Shown here: piece after piece, positions 1 through 9,211 of the stretch
Position numbering within the stretch: the stretch's first letter is position 1
Layout: each line of letters starts with the position of its first letter
Source of the DNA: Oscillospiraceae bacterium HV4-5-C5C
GTDB taxonomy: Bacteria; Bacillota; Clostridia; Saccharofermentanales; Fastidiosipilaceae
DNA: 64,000 bases
Direction: 5' to 3'
Assembly (NCBI GenBank): GCA_012034405.1
Contig: JAAVLZ010000009.1
Coordinates: forward strand, 1 to 64,000
Translations under genes and position numbers: made by a program
The notes under the pieces: model-generated
What the model saw: only the letters and a program-made list of their open reading frames with translations
The model's database searches: none
Told to the model about the DNA's origin: nothing

Positions 1-2
1 CG

Positions 3-206
3 GAATATCAGAGCATTTTAGCGGCCGCCCCGGTTTTCAGCTTATACGGCGTCGACGATCCGCAGCGCACCCTGCCCGCGCAGCCCCATCCGGAGCAGCC
101 CTACCATGACGGCCGGGTAGGTTACCATCTGCGACGGGGTACCCACTACTTGAGCCGTCATGACTGGCAGCAATTTATCGCCTACCGGGAGCGTTGGCAA
201 GTCTGA
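3..206 (+). CDS. C-terminal end of a putative alpha/beta-hydrolase-type esterase (partial)
   Basis: An open frame enters from the left edge and stops at TGA 204-206, giving about 67 residues. Near its end it carries GYHLRRGTHYLSRHDW, an arrangement I associate with the catalytic-histidine end of acetylxylan-esterase/glucuronyl-esterase-like alpha/beta hydrolases, followed by FIAYRERW. The nucleophile region lies outside the window, so the family call is an inference from a short tail. It converges on the response regulator gene that follows, with 46 bases between the two stops. A carbohydrate esterase would suit the sugar-uptake genes alongside. Confidence 0.4.
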   Translation, partial: EYQSILAAAPVFSLYGVDDPQRTLPAQPHPEQPYHDGRVGYHLRRGTHYLSRHDWQQFIAYRERWQV

Positions 207-252
207 AACAGCTCTCAGCCACAAGCCCTCAGCCGGGGTGGCGCCGGTTGCC

Positions 253-1098
253 TTAACCCCGCAGCTGATTGCGGTAGGCGTTGGCGCTGATTTGCTGGTA
301 TTTTTTAAAGATTTTGGAAAAATGCGCCGCGTCCGCAAAGCCCACCCGTTCCCCCACCTCAGCAATGCTAAGCGAGGGGTCCGCCAGCAGGCGGCAAGCC
401 TCTTTAAGGCGAATCTGGTTGAGCAGGTCGTAAAAGCTCTGGCCGGTATAGCGCGAAATCAGCTTGGATAAATGCCACTGGCTGACATAAACGGCCGCGG
501 CCACCTCTGGCAGCGTCAGCCGTTCGGCATAATGCTCCGCCATATAAGCCCGGGCTTGCTGCAGGACAAAATTGCTGGCTCGAGCGGCGGGATCCTCGTC
601 CCGAGCCTCCGGTCCGTCGTCGGGGTGAGGTCCGGGGGGCGCCTGACCCCGGCCGGCTGCCTGAGTTTTGTCAGCGGCGCCGGTCACCGCCGGTGCTGCC
701 GCCTTCTGGCCGGCTGCCTCCAGCTGTTTCAGCGCGCCCACCATTTTTTGCAGCACTGCCTCCAGCTCACTCATGCGACTGGGCTTGATAATGTAGCCGG
801 ACACCCCTAACTCAATTGCCCGCTGGGCAAAGGAAAACTGCGGATAACCGCTGAGAATGGCAATCTGCAGCTCCGGAAACTCACTGCGCAGGGCCGCAAT
901 CAGGCTCAGGCCATCCATCCCCGGCATGGCGATATCCGTAAACAGGATGTCCGGCTTTTCCCGCCGGATCAGCTCCAGCGCCCGACGCCCGTCTGCCGCT
1001 GTCCCTACAACCTGACAACCGCTGCTCTCCCAGGGCAGCAGCTGAGTAAGCCCCCGCACAATCGGCTCTTCATCATCTACAATGATAACCTTGTACAT
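253..1098 (-). CDS. YesN-type response regulator (REC + AraC HTH)
   Basis: Cytoplasmic response regulator of 281 residues. The N-terminal receiver domain starts MYKVIIVDDEEP, with the acidic pair near residues 9-10 and phosphoacceptor Asp in ILFTDIAMPGMDG near residue 56. A low-complexity Ala/Gly/Pro linker (about residues 125-175) leads to a C-terminal AraC-type double helix-turn-helix (about 180-281; VGFADAAHFSKIFKKY is the second HTH). The ATG at 1098 is chosen over upstream codons because the receiver domain begins there and a GGGGTGGAG ribosome site precedes it. It is the last gene of a leftward operon after a binding protein and two permeases. With the YesM-like kinase at 4786-6669 it probably activates this sugar-uptake operon. 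Confidence 0.9.
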   Translation of the reverse strand: MYKVIIVDDEEPIVRGLTQLLPWESSGCQVVGTAADGRRALELIRREKPDILFTDIAMPGMDGLSLIAALRSEFPELQIAILSGYPQFSFAQRAIELGVSGYIIKPSRMSELEAVLQKMVGALKQLEAAGQKAAAPAVTGAADKTQAAGRGQAPPGPHPDDGPEARDEDPAARASNFVLQQARAYMAEHYAERLTLPEVAAAVYVSQWHLSKLISRYTGQSFYDLLNQIRLKEACRLLADPSLSIAEVGERVGFADAAHFSKIFKKYQQISANAYRNQLRG

Positions 1099-1151
1099 CG
1101 TATTACGACTCTCCACCCCCTGACACGCCACCCGGCCCGCGCCCGCCTGGC

Positions 1152-2060
1152 TTAGCCCTTCAGCGCGCCGGCCGTCAGGCCTTTGATGATATTTTTCTGC
1201 AGTATAACATAGACGATCAGCACCGGAATCACCGCCATCACCACTGCGGCCGCCATCAGCCCGTAATTGGTACCGGCCTGACTGGAGATTTCATTCAGCA
1301 GGCGGGTGATGGTAAAGGTCTCCTTATAGCGCAAAAAGAACATCTGGGTAAACAGATCATTATAGCTCCACAAAAAGACAAAGATCGCTACGGTCGCAAA
1401 GCTGGGCCGGGCCAGCGGCAGAATGATTTTGAAAAAAATCCGGATGGCGCCATAGCCTTCCAAAAACGCGGCTTCCTCCAGATCAACCGGCAGACTGCGA
1501 ATATAGCCCATCAGCACAATGATGGCAAAGGACAGGTTGCCGGCCACCTGCGGCAAAATGATGGACAGCCAGGTCAGCAGCATACTGTCGGTGTTCGTAA
1601 TGCCCCAGGCACTTTCCATGCCAAAAACGGGGATGATGGTGGCAAAAACCGGAAACATCATGGCGGCGACCACCAGGTTTCGCAACCACTGGCGGCCGGG
1701 AAAAACGTAACGGACCAGGCCATAGGCGGCCAGGCCGGCCAGGATCACCACCAGTACGGTCACGCTGCCGCTGATCACCAGGCTGTTGCGATAGGCCAGA
1801 CCCACATCTACCCGCTGAAAGGCCACCTTATAGTTGTCCAGGGTAAAGGAAGCGCCGATGGGTAAGGAAAACGAGGACGACACAATCTGGCCCTTCGGCT
1901 TAAAGGAGTTCAGGGTAACCCAGATAAACGGATAAATGGTGGTAAGCGCCCAGATAATCAGAACCAGATAGCTGACCACCTGGCCGGGACTGACAGCCGC
2001 CCGGCTGCCGCGCGCCGGTTCCGGCCGGGTCTGGCCGGGTTTTACTTTATTACTGCGCAT
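1152..2060 (-). CDS. Carbohydrate ABC transporter permease (MalG/LacG type)
   Basis: Inner-membrane subunit of a CUT1-type sugar importer, 302 residues with six predicted membrane segments. The EAA loop, which contacts the ATPase, is visible as EEAAFLEGYGAIRIFFKIILP, and the C-terminus KGLTAGALKG is typical of MalG-like proteins. The start at 2060 is preferred because GAGGGAAAAGCCAAT directly precedes it; an earlier ATG at 2084 overlaps the upstream permease stop but has a poor ribosome site. It forms the channel with the permease encoded immediately upstream. No ATPase gene is present in the locus, so a shared MsmX-like ATPase elsewhere probably energises it. Confidence 0.93.
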   Translation of the reverse strand: MRSNKVKPGQTRPEPARGSRAAVSPGQVVSYLVLIIWALTTIYPFIWVTLNSFKPKGQIVSSSFSLPIGASFTLDNYKVAFQRVDVGLAYRNSLVISGSVTVLVVILAGLAAYGLVRYVFPGRQWLRNLVVAAMMFPVFATIIPVFGMESAWGITNTDSMLLTWLSIILPQVAGNLSFAIIVLMGYIRSLPVDLEEAAFLEGYGAIRIFFKIILPLARPSFATVAIFVFLWSYNDLFTQMFFLRYKETFTITRLLNEISSQAGTNYGLMAAAVVMAVIPVLIVYVILQKNIIKGLTAGALKG

Positions 2061-2076
2061 ATTGGCTTTTCCCTCC

Positions 2077-3051
2077 TCACTCATCCCGCTCACGGAAAAT
2101 CCGCTGGGACAGCTGACTGAGCAAAACGCCCAGCAGTACAATGAACACCCCAATCGCACCGGCATAGTCCACATCCTTGGCCAGCATGGTCTGCTTATAC
2201 ATATACGTACCGGTCAGCCAGGATTTATCCAGCGGCATACCATTGGGCATCATGGTCCAGGGCAGATCAAAGACCTTCAGCGCGCCGGTAATGGCCAGGG
2301 TCAGGCAGGTGCACAGGGTGTTATGCAACAACGGCCATTTGATATAGCGCACCAGCTGCCACGGCCCCGCGCCATCAATGGCGGCGGCTTCATAAAGCTC
2401 CGCGGGAATGTTATTCAGGCCGGTGAGGATAATGACAAAGTAGTAACCCACGTACTGCCACATAACCGGCAGGGTCATGGTTGAGAACCAGAATTTTTCC
2501 CCTTTCCAGTCAATATTTTTGCTGGTCCAGTTTAACTGCTGCAGCAGCTGGTTGAGCATGCCGCCGTCATACAAAAAGATCAGATTAAACAACAGACCCA
2601 GCGCCGTGGCCGAGATCACAATCGGGAAAAAGTAAACCGTCCTGAAAAAACCTGCCCCCCGCCCGGCCCGGTCTACCAGCAGGGCCAGCAGCAAGGCCAT
2701 ACCAACCTGAAAAACAAGGGTGCACAGCATCAGCAGCAGGGTGTTGAGGACCGCCGTGCGCATGACCGGATCCGTCAGCATTTTGCTGTAGTTAAGGTAC
2801 CAGGGATCATTCAGGCCTTTGGCCGGCATGCCCAGCCCTTCAATGACCTGAAAGCTGTCCACAATATTCCGGAAAAAGGGATAAAACAGATATATGCCCA
2901 TAAAAGTGAAGGCCGGCAGTAGAAACAGCCACAGGGGCCGCCGGTTCTTATAGACAGCAGCCTGGGCGGAATAGCGTCTGGCTGGCCGGCGGGCACGTCT
3001 GAGGGCAGGCCGGTCAGGCCGGCCGGCCGGCGTCTGATTTTGCGGCATCAT
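2077..3051 (-). CDS. Carbohydrate ABC transporter permease (MalF/UgpA type)
   Basis: Inner-membrane permease of 324 residues, partner of the downstream MalG-type protein. A basic N-terminus rich in Arg/Pro/Ala is followed by a first membrane segment (about residues 40-62) and five more. The EAA loop reads ELYEAAAIDGAGPWQLVRYI. The ATG at 3051 follows GGAGGAGG at good spacing; a TTG two codons earlier is unlikely. It lies 85 bases after the binding-protein gene, separated by a hairpin that probably lowers permease expression relative to the binding protein. Substrate cannot be read from sequence; an oligosaccharide is the family default. Confidence 0.93.
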   Translation of the reverse strand: MMPQNQTPAGRPDRPALRRARRPARRYSAQAAVYKNRRPLWLFLLPAFTFMGIYLFYPFFRNIVDSFQVIEGLGMPAKGLNDPWYLNYSKMLTDPVMRTAVLNTLLLMLCTLVFQVGMALLLALLVDRAGRGAGFFRTVYFFPIVISATALGLLFNLIFLYDGGMLNQLLQQLNWTSKNIDWKGEKFWFSTMTLPVMWQYVGYYFVIILTGLNNIPAELYEAAAIDGAGPWQLVRYIKWPLLHNTLCTCLTLAITGALKVFDLPWTMMPNGMPLDKSWLTGTYMYKQTMLAKDVDYAGAIGVFIVLLGVLLSQLSQRIFRERDE

Positions 3052-3081
3052 ACACAATCCTCCTCCATCGGGACTTAAACA

Positions 3082-3110
3082 GAAAAGGGCGTCGGTCGCG
3101 GCGCCCTTTC
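3082..3110 (-). terminator. Intra-operon hairpin between binding protein and permease genes
   Basis: On the minus strand AAAGGGCG is paired with CGCCCTTT across a 10-base loop (arms 3102-3109 and 3084-3091) and is followed by TTTTCTG. The perfect 8-bp stem with a short U run sits between the binding protein stop and the permease start. Such elements usually act as partial terminators or 3'-end stabilisers that make the binding protein more abundant than the membrane subunits. Confidence 0.6.
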
Positions 3111-3136
3111 CTTAAGCTGATCAATATCCAGCGCGT

Positions 3137-4582
3137 TTACTTGGCCAGAGCCAGGGTGTCATCCACCGCCTGTTCCGCCGTTATACTGCCGTTGGCCACC
3201 AGTTTTACATCATCCACCAGCAGCTTGGTTTTCTGCTCGCTGGACAAATTGTCCTGCACCGCTGAGACTGTGCCGGTTGAGCCTTTAATCATAGCCAGCG
3301 CGTCCAGGACCAGGGAGTTGGGATTTTCCGCGGCGGGCGTACCATTTTTCAGCGCCGTTACAGCCGTGCCGCCGGCCATCTTACCCACCACGTCATCTGT
3401 GGTCATAGCTTCTACAAAGCTCACCGCAGCTGCCTGCTTTTCAGGATCTTCCCAGGCTTTGCGGGTTATGTAATAACCCATGGACAGACCGCCAATCATA
3501 TCGGTGGTTTTGCGGTCGCCCTTAGCCGGTACATAGGTAACCGTGTAGCGGGACACATCATCCACATTGCCGGCCACTTCGTTGCCGTCCTCATCTGTAG
3601 AACCGAAGAACCAGCCCATCTTCCAGGAGCCGTCAATGGCAAAAGCGGCCTTGTTGTCGGCCATCAGCTGGAAGGTTTCCGCGTCGGTCGCCGTCAGGGT
3701 ATTTTCAGGTAAGAAGCCTTTGCTGTAAAGATCTTTGATATCGTTCAGGCCGTTAACCCAGTTGGTATACTCCTCGCTGCTGGAGTCAGTCGGCACAATC
3801 TCATGGACCGCGCGGCTGCCGTTGTTCAGCACCGTGTACTCAAACCAGTAGTGCGGGACTTCTGCCAGGGACACCGCAATCGGCGTATAGCCCTTATCCT
3901 TGATGGTCTGGCACATGGTCAGGAACTCATCCCAGGTGGTATCAGCGTCCGGAATCTCTACACCGGCGTCCTCCAGGACGGTTTTATTGACGTACATGGC
4001 CTCCCAGTAACCGGCGGTCGGGATAGAATAATTTTTGCCGTCTACCGGCGAAGCGCCCAGCTTGCTGTCATCCATATTCGAGGCGTAATCCGGATAAACT
4101 TCCCGGATTTCATCAATGGAGACCACTTCTTCGCCCTCAACCAGCGGGTTAGAGTCTACGCCGTTAAAGAAGAAAAGCACATCGGGTTCACTGCCGGTCT
4201 CAAAGTCAGACAGGACCTGGGCTTTCCACTGTTCGTTAGATGTCGCGGAAGCATCTTTAACCGTATTGCCGGTGGCAGCCTCCCAGGCGGTATAGGCGTC
4301 CTCATAGTTTTGACGGTTGCCGTCATCCCCGCCAAATGAAGTCACGACCGTCAGGCTGACGCCGCCGGTAGCAGCGGTCGTCCCGGCCGTGGTAGCTTCC
4401 TCGGTCGTAGCCGCAGCCGTGCTGCTTGCTTCCTGCTGAGTGGTTTGCTCAGCCGCGCTGCTTTCCGCAGCTTTAGTGGTCGCGGCCGCCGTGGTCGTGC
4501 TTGCAGTTGAAGAAGAACAAGCCGACAGCATGGCAGCGGCTGTAGCTAACGACAACAGCGCAGACAATTTCCTTTTCATCAT
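3137..4582 (-). CDS. Extracellular sugar-binding lipoprotein (ABC transporter family 1)
   Basis: Substrate-binding component of the importer, 481 residues. It begins with a lipoprotein signal peptide: KRK, a hydrophobic stretch, then the lipobox LSAC (Cys about residue 22). A Ser/Thr/Ala-rich linker (about residues 23-75) would span the cell wall, followed by the type 1 solute-binding fold, with YNIPTAGYWEAMYVNKTVLE-like features (SIPTAGYWEAMYVNKTVLED region) and DGSWKMGW typical of oligosaccharide binders. Tandem ATGs at 4582 and 4579 follow GGGAGGTAAAGG. It is the first gene of the leftward operon with both permeases and the YesN-like regulator, and lies downstream of the histidine kinase. 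Confidence 0.93.
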   Translation of the reverse strand: MMKRKLSALLSLATAAAMLSACSSSTASTTTAAATTKAAESSAAEQTTQQEASSTAAATTEEATTAGTTAATGGVSLTVVTSFGGDDGNRQNYEDAYTAWEAATGNTVKDASATSNEQWKAQVLSDFETGSEPDVLFFFNGVDSNPLVEGEEVVSIDEIREVYPDYASNMDDSKLGASPVDGKNYSIPTAGYWEAMYVNKTVLEDAGVEIPDADTTWDEFLTMCQTIKDKGYTPIAVSLAEVPHYWFEYTVLNNGSRAVHEIVPTDSSSEEYTNWVNGLNDIKDLYSKGFLPENTLTATDAETFQLMADNKAAFAIDGSWKMGWFFGSTDEDGNEVAGNVDDVSRYTVTYVPAKGDRKTTDMIGGLSMGYYITRKAWEDPEKQAAAVSFVEAMTTDDVVGKMAGGTAVTALKNGTPAAENPNSLVLDALAMIKGSTGTVSAVQDNLSSEQKTKLLVDDVKLVANGSITAEQAVDDTLALAK

Positions 4583-4785
4583 CCTTTACCTCCCGAAAAA
4601 TCATGAACCGCTGAGCCGTAAGGGGCTGCCTTTATGGCAGATTAACCAGATTCTCAGACGGTTCTCCCCAAAACTTACAACATAAGCATAGTTTGCTGGG
4701 GCCGGATAAAAAAGGGCGCAAATTGGCGTCTCTTGTCTTTCATTGTCATTATGCCATGTTGACCGGGTTTAGATTGGGCTCCAGC

Positions 4786-6669
4786 CTACGTTTTAGCCAA
4801 TTCACGCAGCCTGATGTCCGAAACCGTATGACCTTTGGCATTGTTATAAATATTGAGCCCGCTGGTTTCACCGTAAATCATGCGCAGGCGGCGGTGGACA
4901 TTGCGGATGCCAATGTTCGTCGCATGGGTTTCCGTGACCTCCTCCGGACCCAGCAGACGCCGGATCCGGACTTCATCCTCAGCGGACAGGGGCTGATCAT
5001 TTTCCACCTGCAGCAGGATCCAGGTCTCATCCAGCCGGCGGGTGCGGATCCAGATCTGTCCATGCGGCTGCTGAAAGATGCCATGCTCCACCGCGTTTTC
5101 CACAATCGGCTGCAGAATGAGCCGGGGGACCTGCAAGTCTGCCAAAGTCGGGTCCAGATCCTCCGTAATGGTCAGGCGGGAGCCCAGACGCTCGCTAATG
5201 ATATAGAGATAGGCATGTACATAAGTCATCTCTTCCGCCAGAGCAATGAAGGCTTTCTGATGGCGGTCCGTCGTGGCCTCAAGCATGGTGGACAGGGCTT
5301 CAAGCATACGGCTGAGCCGGGTCTCGCCCTTTAACCTGGCTTCCCAGTTGATAATCTCCAGGGTGTTACCCAGAAAGTGAGGATTGATCTGACTTTGCAG
5401 CGCCTTGATCTGAGCGTCACGCAACGCCAGCTCCTCCTGATAGATCCGCTCGAATTGGTTTTGCAGCCGCAGCGACATGGTGTTAAAGTTTTCTCCCAGA
5501 TAAGCGAACTCCAGGCTGCCCAGGGCCTGGCTTTCCACCGTACTGCCAAACGCGCCCCGGGTGATCGCCCGGCTTTGCTCTGTCAGCCGGCGGATCGGCC
5601 GGCTGACCTTGCGCTGCAGATAAAAGAGCACCGCGCCAATCAGCGGCAGCAGCAGCACGGCCATATAGAGGATGCTGCGCCGGCCCTGGCGTTGCTGCAG
5701 CAACAGTGAACTGGGGTCAAGGGTCACGCGGTAAGTCAGGGTATAGCGGCTGCCGGCGGCCGTTCCGTCAAGCGTCAGGCGGCGGTCTCCCCGGCCCAGG
5801 CCCAGCAGATCCCGCCAGAAGCCCGCGGCGCCGCTGGCAGTCTGTTCTGCCTGAGCCGTTTCTGCCGCGCTTTCCATAGCCAGAGACAAAAAAGGCGTAT
5901 CCCCGCAGCTGACATACAGGCGTTTGGTAAAGTCAAGATTATAGAGACTTTCGCAAATGGTTTCCGGGATCAGTTCCATGGCCATAACGGCATAGGGCTG
6001 GTAGGCGTCCGCGTAGTTCAGGAGGTTGCGCAGCAGATAAACCCGGCCGTCCACAGCTAAAAACGTCACGTCGCTGCCCAGGGACTGGGCTTTGGCCAGG
6101 GCTTGAGTCAGCACATGATTGCGGTAGTAGTTGACATCACCAATCCCCCCCAGGGTCGGATTGTAGCTGAAAAAGGTCAGATCCTGAGGGTCCTCCAAAA
6201 AGGACACCATGACCGTCCGGACATCATCCCGGCGGCTGTAGCTTTGCGTTAGAAAGCGATTATAGGTATTGCGCAGGGTTTCCTGCGCGCTGGCCTGACC
6301 GTCCCGCGTCTGTCCTAACCGGTAATCCGCCAGGGCCTGACGCACGGTGGTGGAGTAGTTGACATCAAAGGAGGCCTGGATCAGATTATCCAGATTACGG
6401 CGGGAAACATCCGCCGCGTTGGTCACCGAACCACTGAGCAGGTTGTCCACGCTCTGATTTATACTGCGGGAGGTGTAGTAGCTGAAGACGCCCAGCATTA
6501 AAAAGGAAGGCAGGGCCCAGCAAGCCAGGATCAAAACCACCATGCCCACCCGCAGGGTCCGCAGTCGCCCGGACCGGCGGCGCGGGCTGAACCAGCGCCG
6601 CCGCTGCGGACGGTCAGGCGGTGACCGTTTAAGCTGGTGCGGCTGACCCTCCGGCCTGTTTTTACGCAT
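4786..6669 (-). CDS. YesM-type sensor histidine kinase
   Basis: Membrane sensor kinase of 627 residues. Two membrane segments (about 40-62 and 333-351) bracket an extracytoplasmic sensor of about 270 residues. A HAMP linker follows (RKVSRPIRRLTEQSRAI), then the His_kinase domain with INPHFLGNTLEIINW, His431 being the probable phosphorylation site, and a HATPase with N-box QPIVENAVEHG and GIRNVHRRL. This is the class that pairs with AraC-type regulators such as the one at 253-1098. A GAGGTGA site precedes the ATG. It probably senses an extracellular sugar and switches on the adjacent importer. It is separated from the binding-protein gene by about 200 bases in which no convincing promoter could be fixed. 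Confidence 0.92.
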   Translation of the reverse strand: MRKNRPEGQPHQLKRSPPDRPQRRRWFSPRRRSGRLRTLRVGMVVLILACWALPSFLMLGVFSYYTSRSINQSVDNLLSGSVTNAADVSRRNLDNLIQASFDVNYSTTVRQALADYRLGQTRDGQASAQETLRNTYNRFLTQSYSRRDDVRTVMVSFLEDPQDLTFFSYNPTLGGIGDVNYYRNHVLTQALAKAQSLGSDVTFLAVDGRVYLLRNLLNYADAYQPYAVMAMELIPETICESLYNLDFTKRLYVSCGDTPFLSLAMESAAETAQAEQTASGAAGFWRDLLGLGRGDRRLTLDGTAAGSRYTLTYRVTLDPSSLLLQQRQGRRSILYMAVLLLPLIGAVLFYLQRKVSRPIRRLTEQSRAITRGAFGSTVESQALGSLEFAYLGENFNTMSLRLQNQFERIYQEELALRDAQIKALQSQINPHFLGNTLEIINWEARLKGETRLSRMLEALSTMLEATTDRHQKAFIALAEEMTYVHAYLYIISERLGSRLTITEDLDPTLADLQVPRLILQPIVENAVEHGIFQQPHGQIWIRTRRLDETWILLQVENDQPLSAEDEVRIRRLLGPEEVTETHATNIGIRNVHRRLRMIYGETSGLNIYNNAKGHTVSDIRLRELAKT

Positions 6670-6780
6670 AAGGTCTCACCTCTCCCCCGGCGCTCCCGCC
6701 CCGGCCTGCAGTCAGGCAAAAAGGCGGCAGCTATGATCCATAATGATACAACAAACCGGGAGCTGGCGGGCTAAGCCTGC

Positions 6781-7620
6781 TTATGAATCCGGAAAAGTGG
6801 CCGGGTCGGCGCAGGTACGGATGCCCTTGTTAAGCTGCCCGATTTCTGCCATATCCGCTTCAGTGAGGTTAAAGTCAAAGACCTGAGCGTTCTCCAGGAT
6901 CCGCTCTTTATGCAGGGACTTAACCAGTACCCGCGCGCCCAGCTGCAGCAAATAGCGCAGGGCCACCTGCGCGTTGGTTTTGCCGTGGCGCAAGGCAATA
7001 GCGGCAATATCCGGATCCTTAAGGATGGCGCCGCCGTGCATCAGCGGGCTGTAAGCCTCCGGCAGGATCCCGTGGGCCCGGCAAAAATCCAGCAGCTCCG
7101 GCTGAATCAGCATGGGATGCATCTCAAATTGATTGGTGGCCGGGACGACCTCCGTCTGAGCCAGCAGGGTTTCCAGGTGATCAATATTGAAGTTAGCCAC
7201 ACCAATGGCGCGGGCCAGGCCTTCATGGTACAAGGTCTCCAGAGCCTTATAGGTGTCGACATATTTATTCATACTGGGGGCCGGCCAGTGAATCAGCAGC
7301 AGATCCACATAATCCAGCTGCATGGCCCGCAGTGATTCCCTGAAAACGGCCAGGGTTTCCTTGTAACCCTGATACTTGATCCAGACTTTGGTGGTCAGGA
7401 ACACCGCCTCCCGCGGCAGGCCGCTCTGGCGGATCCCTTCTGCGACTGCAGCTTCATTGTGATAAGCCCAGGCGGTATCTGCGGAACGATAGCCGGATTT
7501 CAGGCCAAAACTGACCAGCTCCGGTGCCTGCGCGGCCGGTATCTCCCAGGTCCCCAGCGCCAGCCGCGGGATTGAGGCGCCGGTATTCAGCTTGACAGTT
7601 GGAATCAGAATGGGTGGCAT
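6781..7620 (-). CDS. Aldo/keto reductase
   Basis: NAD(P)H-dependent oxidoreductase of 279 residues with a TIM-barrel AKR fold. The catalytic tetrad is visible: Asp in DTAWAYHNE with the Tyr three residues later, Lys in TTKVW, and His in LIHWP. Cofactor-binding features come late (VALRYLLQLGARVLVKSLHKERI). Length matches AKR5-like enzymes. It is the last gene on the left of a leftward run with the fucosidase, mutarotase, a second reductase and a zinc alcohol dehydrogenase, so it may reduce a sugar or sugar-derived aldehyde. Substrate is not predictable. About 97 bases separate it from the fucosidase stop. Confidence 0.9.
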   Translation of the reverse strand: MPPILIPTVKLNTGASIPRLALGTWEIPAAQAPELVSFGLKSGYRSADTAWAYHNEAAVAEGIRQSGLPREAVFLTTKVWIKYQGYKETLAVFRESLRAMQLDYVDLLLIHWPAPSMNKYVDTYKALETLYHEGLARAIGVANFNIDHLETLLAQTEVVPATNQFEMHPMLIQPELLDFCRAHGILPEAYSPLMHGGAILKDPDIAAIALRHGKTNAQVALRYLLQLGARVLVKSLHKERILENAQVFDFNLTEADMAEIGQLNKGIRTCADPATFPDS

Positions 7621-7717
7621 AGGCAGTCCTCCCTACACAAAGCAACAGCGGCCGATTACACTAAACTTACTAAAAGTTTAGCAAAACCGACCGCTGCCTG
7701 TCTGTCTCTTCCGAACC

Positions 7718-9211
7718 CTAATCCACCCGAATCTTAAAGACCAGCGGACAGTCTTTCTGGGCGCCGCGCGCCTGCTCCTGGCCACCGGTATTCAGCAGCA
7801 GGCCGGTTTCCTGGCGCTCCCAGTTAATCGGCCGGTCGGCCCCCAGCAAAGTGACCTCCCGGATCAGGCCGCTGAAATTAGCCAGGCGACTGGCGTCCTG
7901 CCGGCCCAGCGCATGGATGCAATAATGCCCGTCCGCGGCAGGTTTCAGCGCGATAGCGTAAAGATAGCTGCCCTGACGGGTAAAGCGGAAATCCTGAGGG
8001 GTAAACGGCTTCTTTTTGCCGTCCGTAAATTGGCCGGACTCCACAACAGTAGGGCCTTCGCCAGACTCCCGCCAGACTGAGCTGTCATAGATAGCCTGGC
8101 CATTTACCTTAAGCCAGGCGCCAATGCCCCGCAGGACCGCCTGATCCGGCCCGGAAATTGTACCATCGGCCTTAGGTCCGACATTGAGCAGCAAGGTGCC
8201 GTTTTTGCTGACAATATCCACCAGATCGCACAGGATCTCTTCATAAGGACGGAACTGATTATTTTCTGTGTAACACCAGGAATTCAGCGCGATCGCGGTG
8301 TCCGTCTGCCAAAAATAAGGCTGGACGGTCGCAAACTGGCCGCGTTCAATATCCGGTACCGCTGTGCCAAACATAAAGGCATCATGCTTGTAGTTGATGG
8401 CCACTTCTTGCCCGCGCTCAGCTGCCCGGTTGTAGTAATAGGCCGCCAGTTTTTTAAGGTACGGTTTCATGGCACTGTGCTGAATCCACCAGTCAAAGTA
8501 GAGCAGCCGCGGCTGATAGCGGTCAATGATTTCACAAGTACGCAGCAGCCAGTCTTGCATATACTCCTGACTTGGCTCAGGCTTACTGAAGAGATCAAAG
8601 TGATCTGCCTCCGGCATGGCCGGCCAGTAAAAATCGCCGCGCTGCAGCGGTTCCTTGATGTCGCTGTCAAAGTCCTTGCCGTGGCCCATAAAAAACCAGT
8701 GTTCCACCCGGTGGGAGGAAGCGCCGGTAATCAGGCCCTGACGGGTAAAGCTTTGCTCCAGTTCACCCAGGACATCGCGGTGCGGGCCCATTTCATAGGC
8801 GTTCCAGTGAGAGATCTCGCTGCGGTACATCTGAAAGCCATCATGGTGCTCGGCCACCGGGACCACGTAGCGGGCGCCGGCTTCTTTAAAGAGCGCCGCC
8901 CAGGCATCCGGGTCAAAGTGTTCCGCGGTAAAGCGGGGGATAAAATCCTTGTAACCAAAGTCCTTGTGCGGTCCATAAGTCTTGAGGTGGTGCTCATATT
9001 CAGGCGAACCTTGAATATACATGTTGCGCGAATACCATTCGCTGCCGAAAGCCGGCACGCTGTATACACCCCAGTGAATAAAAATGCCGAATTTGGCCTG
9101 CTGGTACCACGCGGGAACGCGCCAGCCAGCCAGCGAGTCCCAATCATCCTGGTAGGGTCCGTCAGCAATCACCCGATCTATTGTCGCTAAGTAAGGCTGC
9201 ATATCATACAT
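7718..9211 (-). CDS. Alpha-L-fucosidase (GH29)
   Basis: Glycoside hydrolase of 497 residues that releases L-fucose from glycans. GH29 signatures include KFGIFIHWGVYSVPAFGSEW (residues 40-59), AEHHDGFQMY (about 120-129) and the nucleophile region RLLYFDWW with Asp240; NGTLLLNVGPKADGTI follows. No signal peptide is seen, so it should act inside the cell on imported oligosaccharides. The ATG at 9211 is chosen because AAAGGTG lies upstream; it overlaps the last 8 bases of the mutarotase gene, suggesting translational coupling. A GTG five codons earlier lacks spacing from any ribosome site. The C-terminal region (from about 380) is a beta-sandwich typical of the family. Confidence 0.95.
   Translation of the reverse strand: MYDMQPYLATIDRVIADGPYQDDWDSLAGWRVPAWYQQAKFGIFIHWGVYSVPAFGSEWYSRNMYIQGSPEYEHHLKTYGPHKDFGYKDFIPRFTAEHFDPDAWAALFKEAGARYVVPVAEHHDGFQMYRSEISHWNAYEMGPHRDVLGELEQSFTRQGLITGASSHRVEHWFFMGHGKDFDSDIKEPLQRGDFYWPAMPEADHFDLFSKPEPSQEYMQDWLLRTCEIIDRYQPRLLYFDWWIQHSAMKPYLKKLAAYYYNRAAERGQEVAINYKHDAFMFGTAVPDIERGQFATVQPYFWQTDTAIALNSWCYTENNQFRPYEEILCDLVDIVSKNGTLLLNVGPKADGTISGPDQAVLRGIGAWLKVNGQAIYDSSVWRESGEGPTVVESGQFTDGKKKPFTPQDFRFTRQGSYLYAIALKPAADGHYCIHALGRQDASRLANFSGLIREVTLLGADRPINWERQETGLLLNTGGQEQARGAQKDCPLVFKIRVD

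Noticed and set aside
8384-9190. Long plus-strand open frame across the fucosidase gene
   Set aside because: Antisense to a clear GH29 gene and without start signals or recognisable domains.
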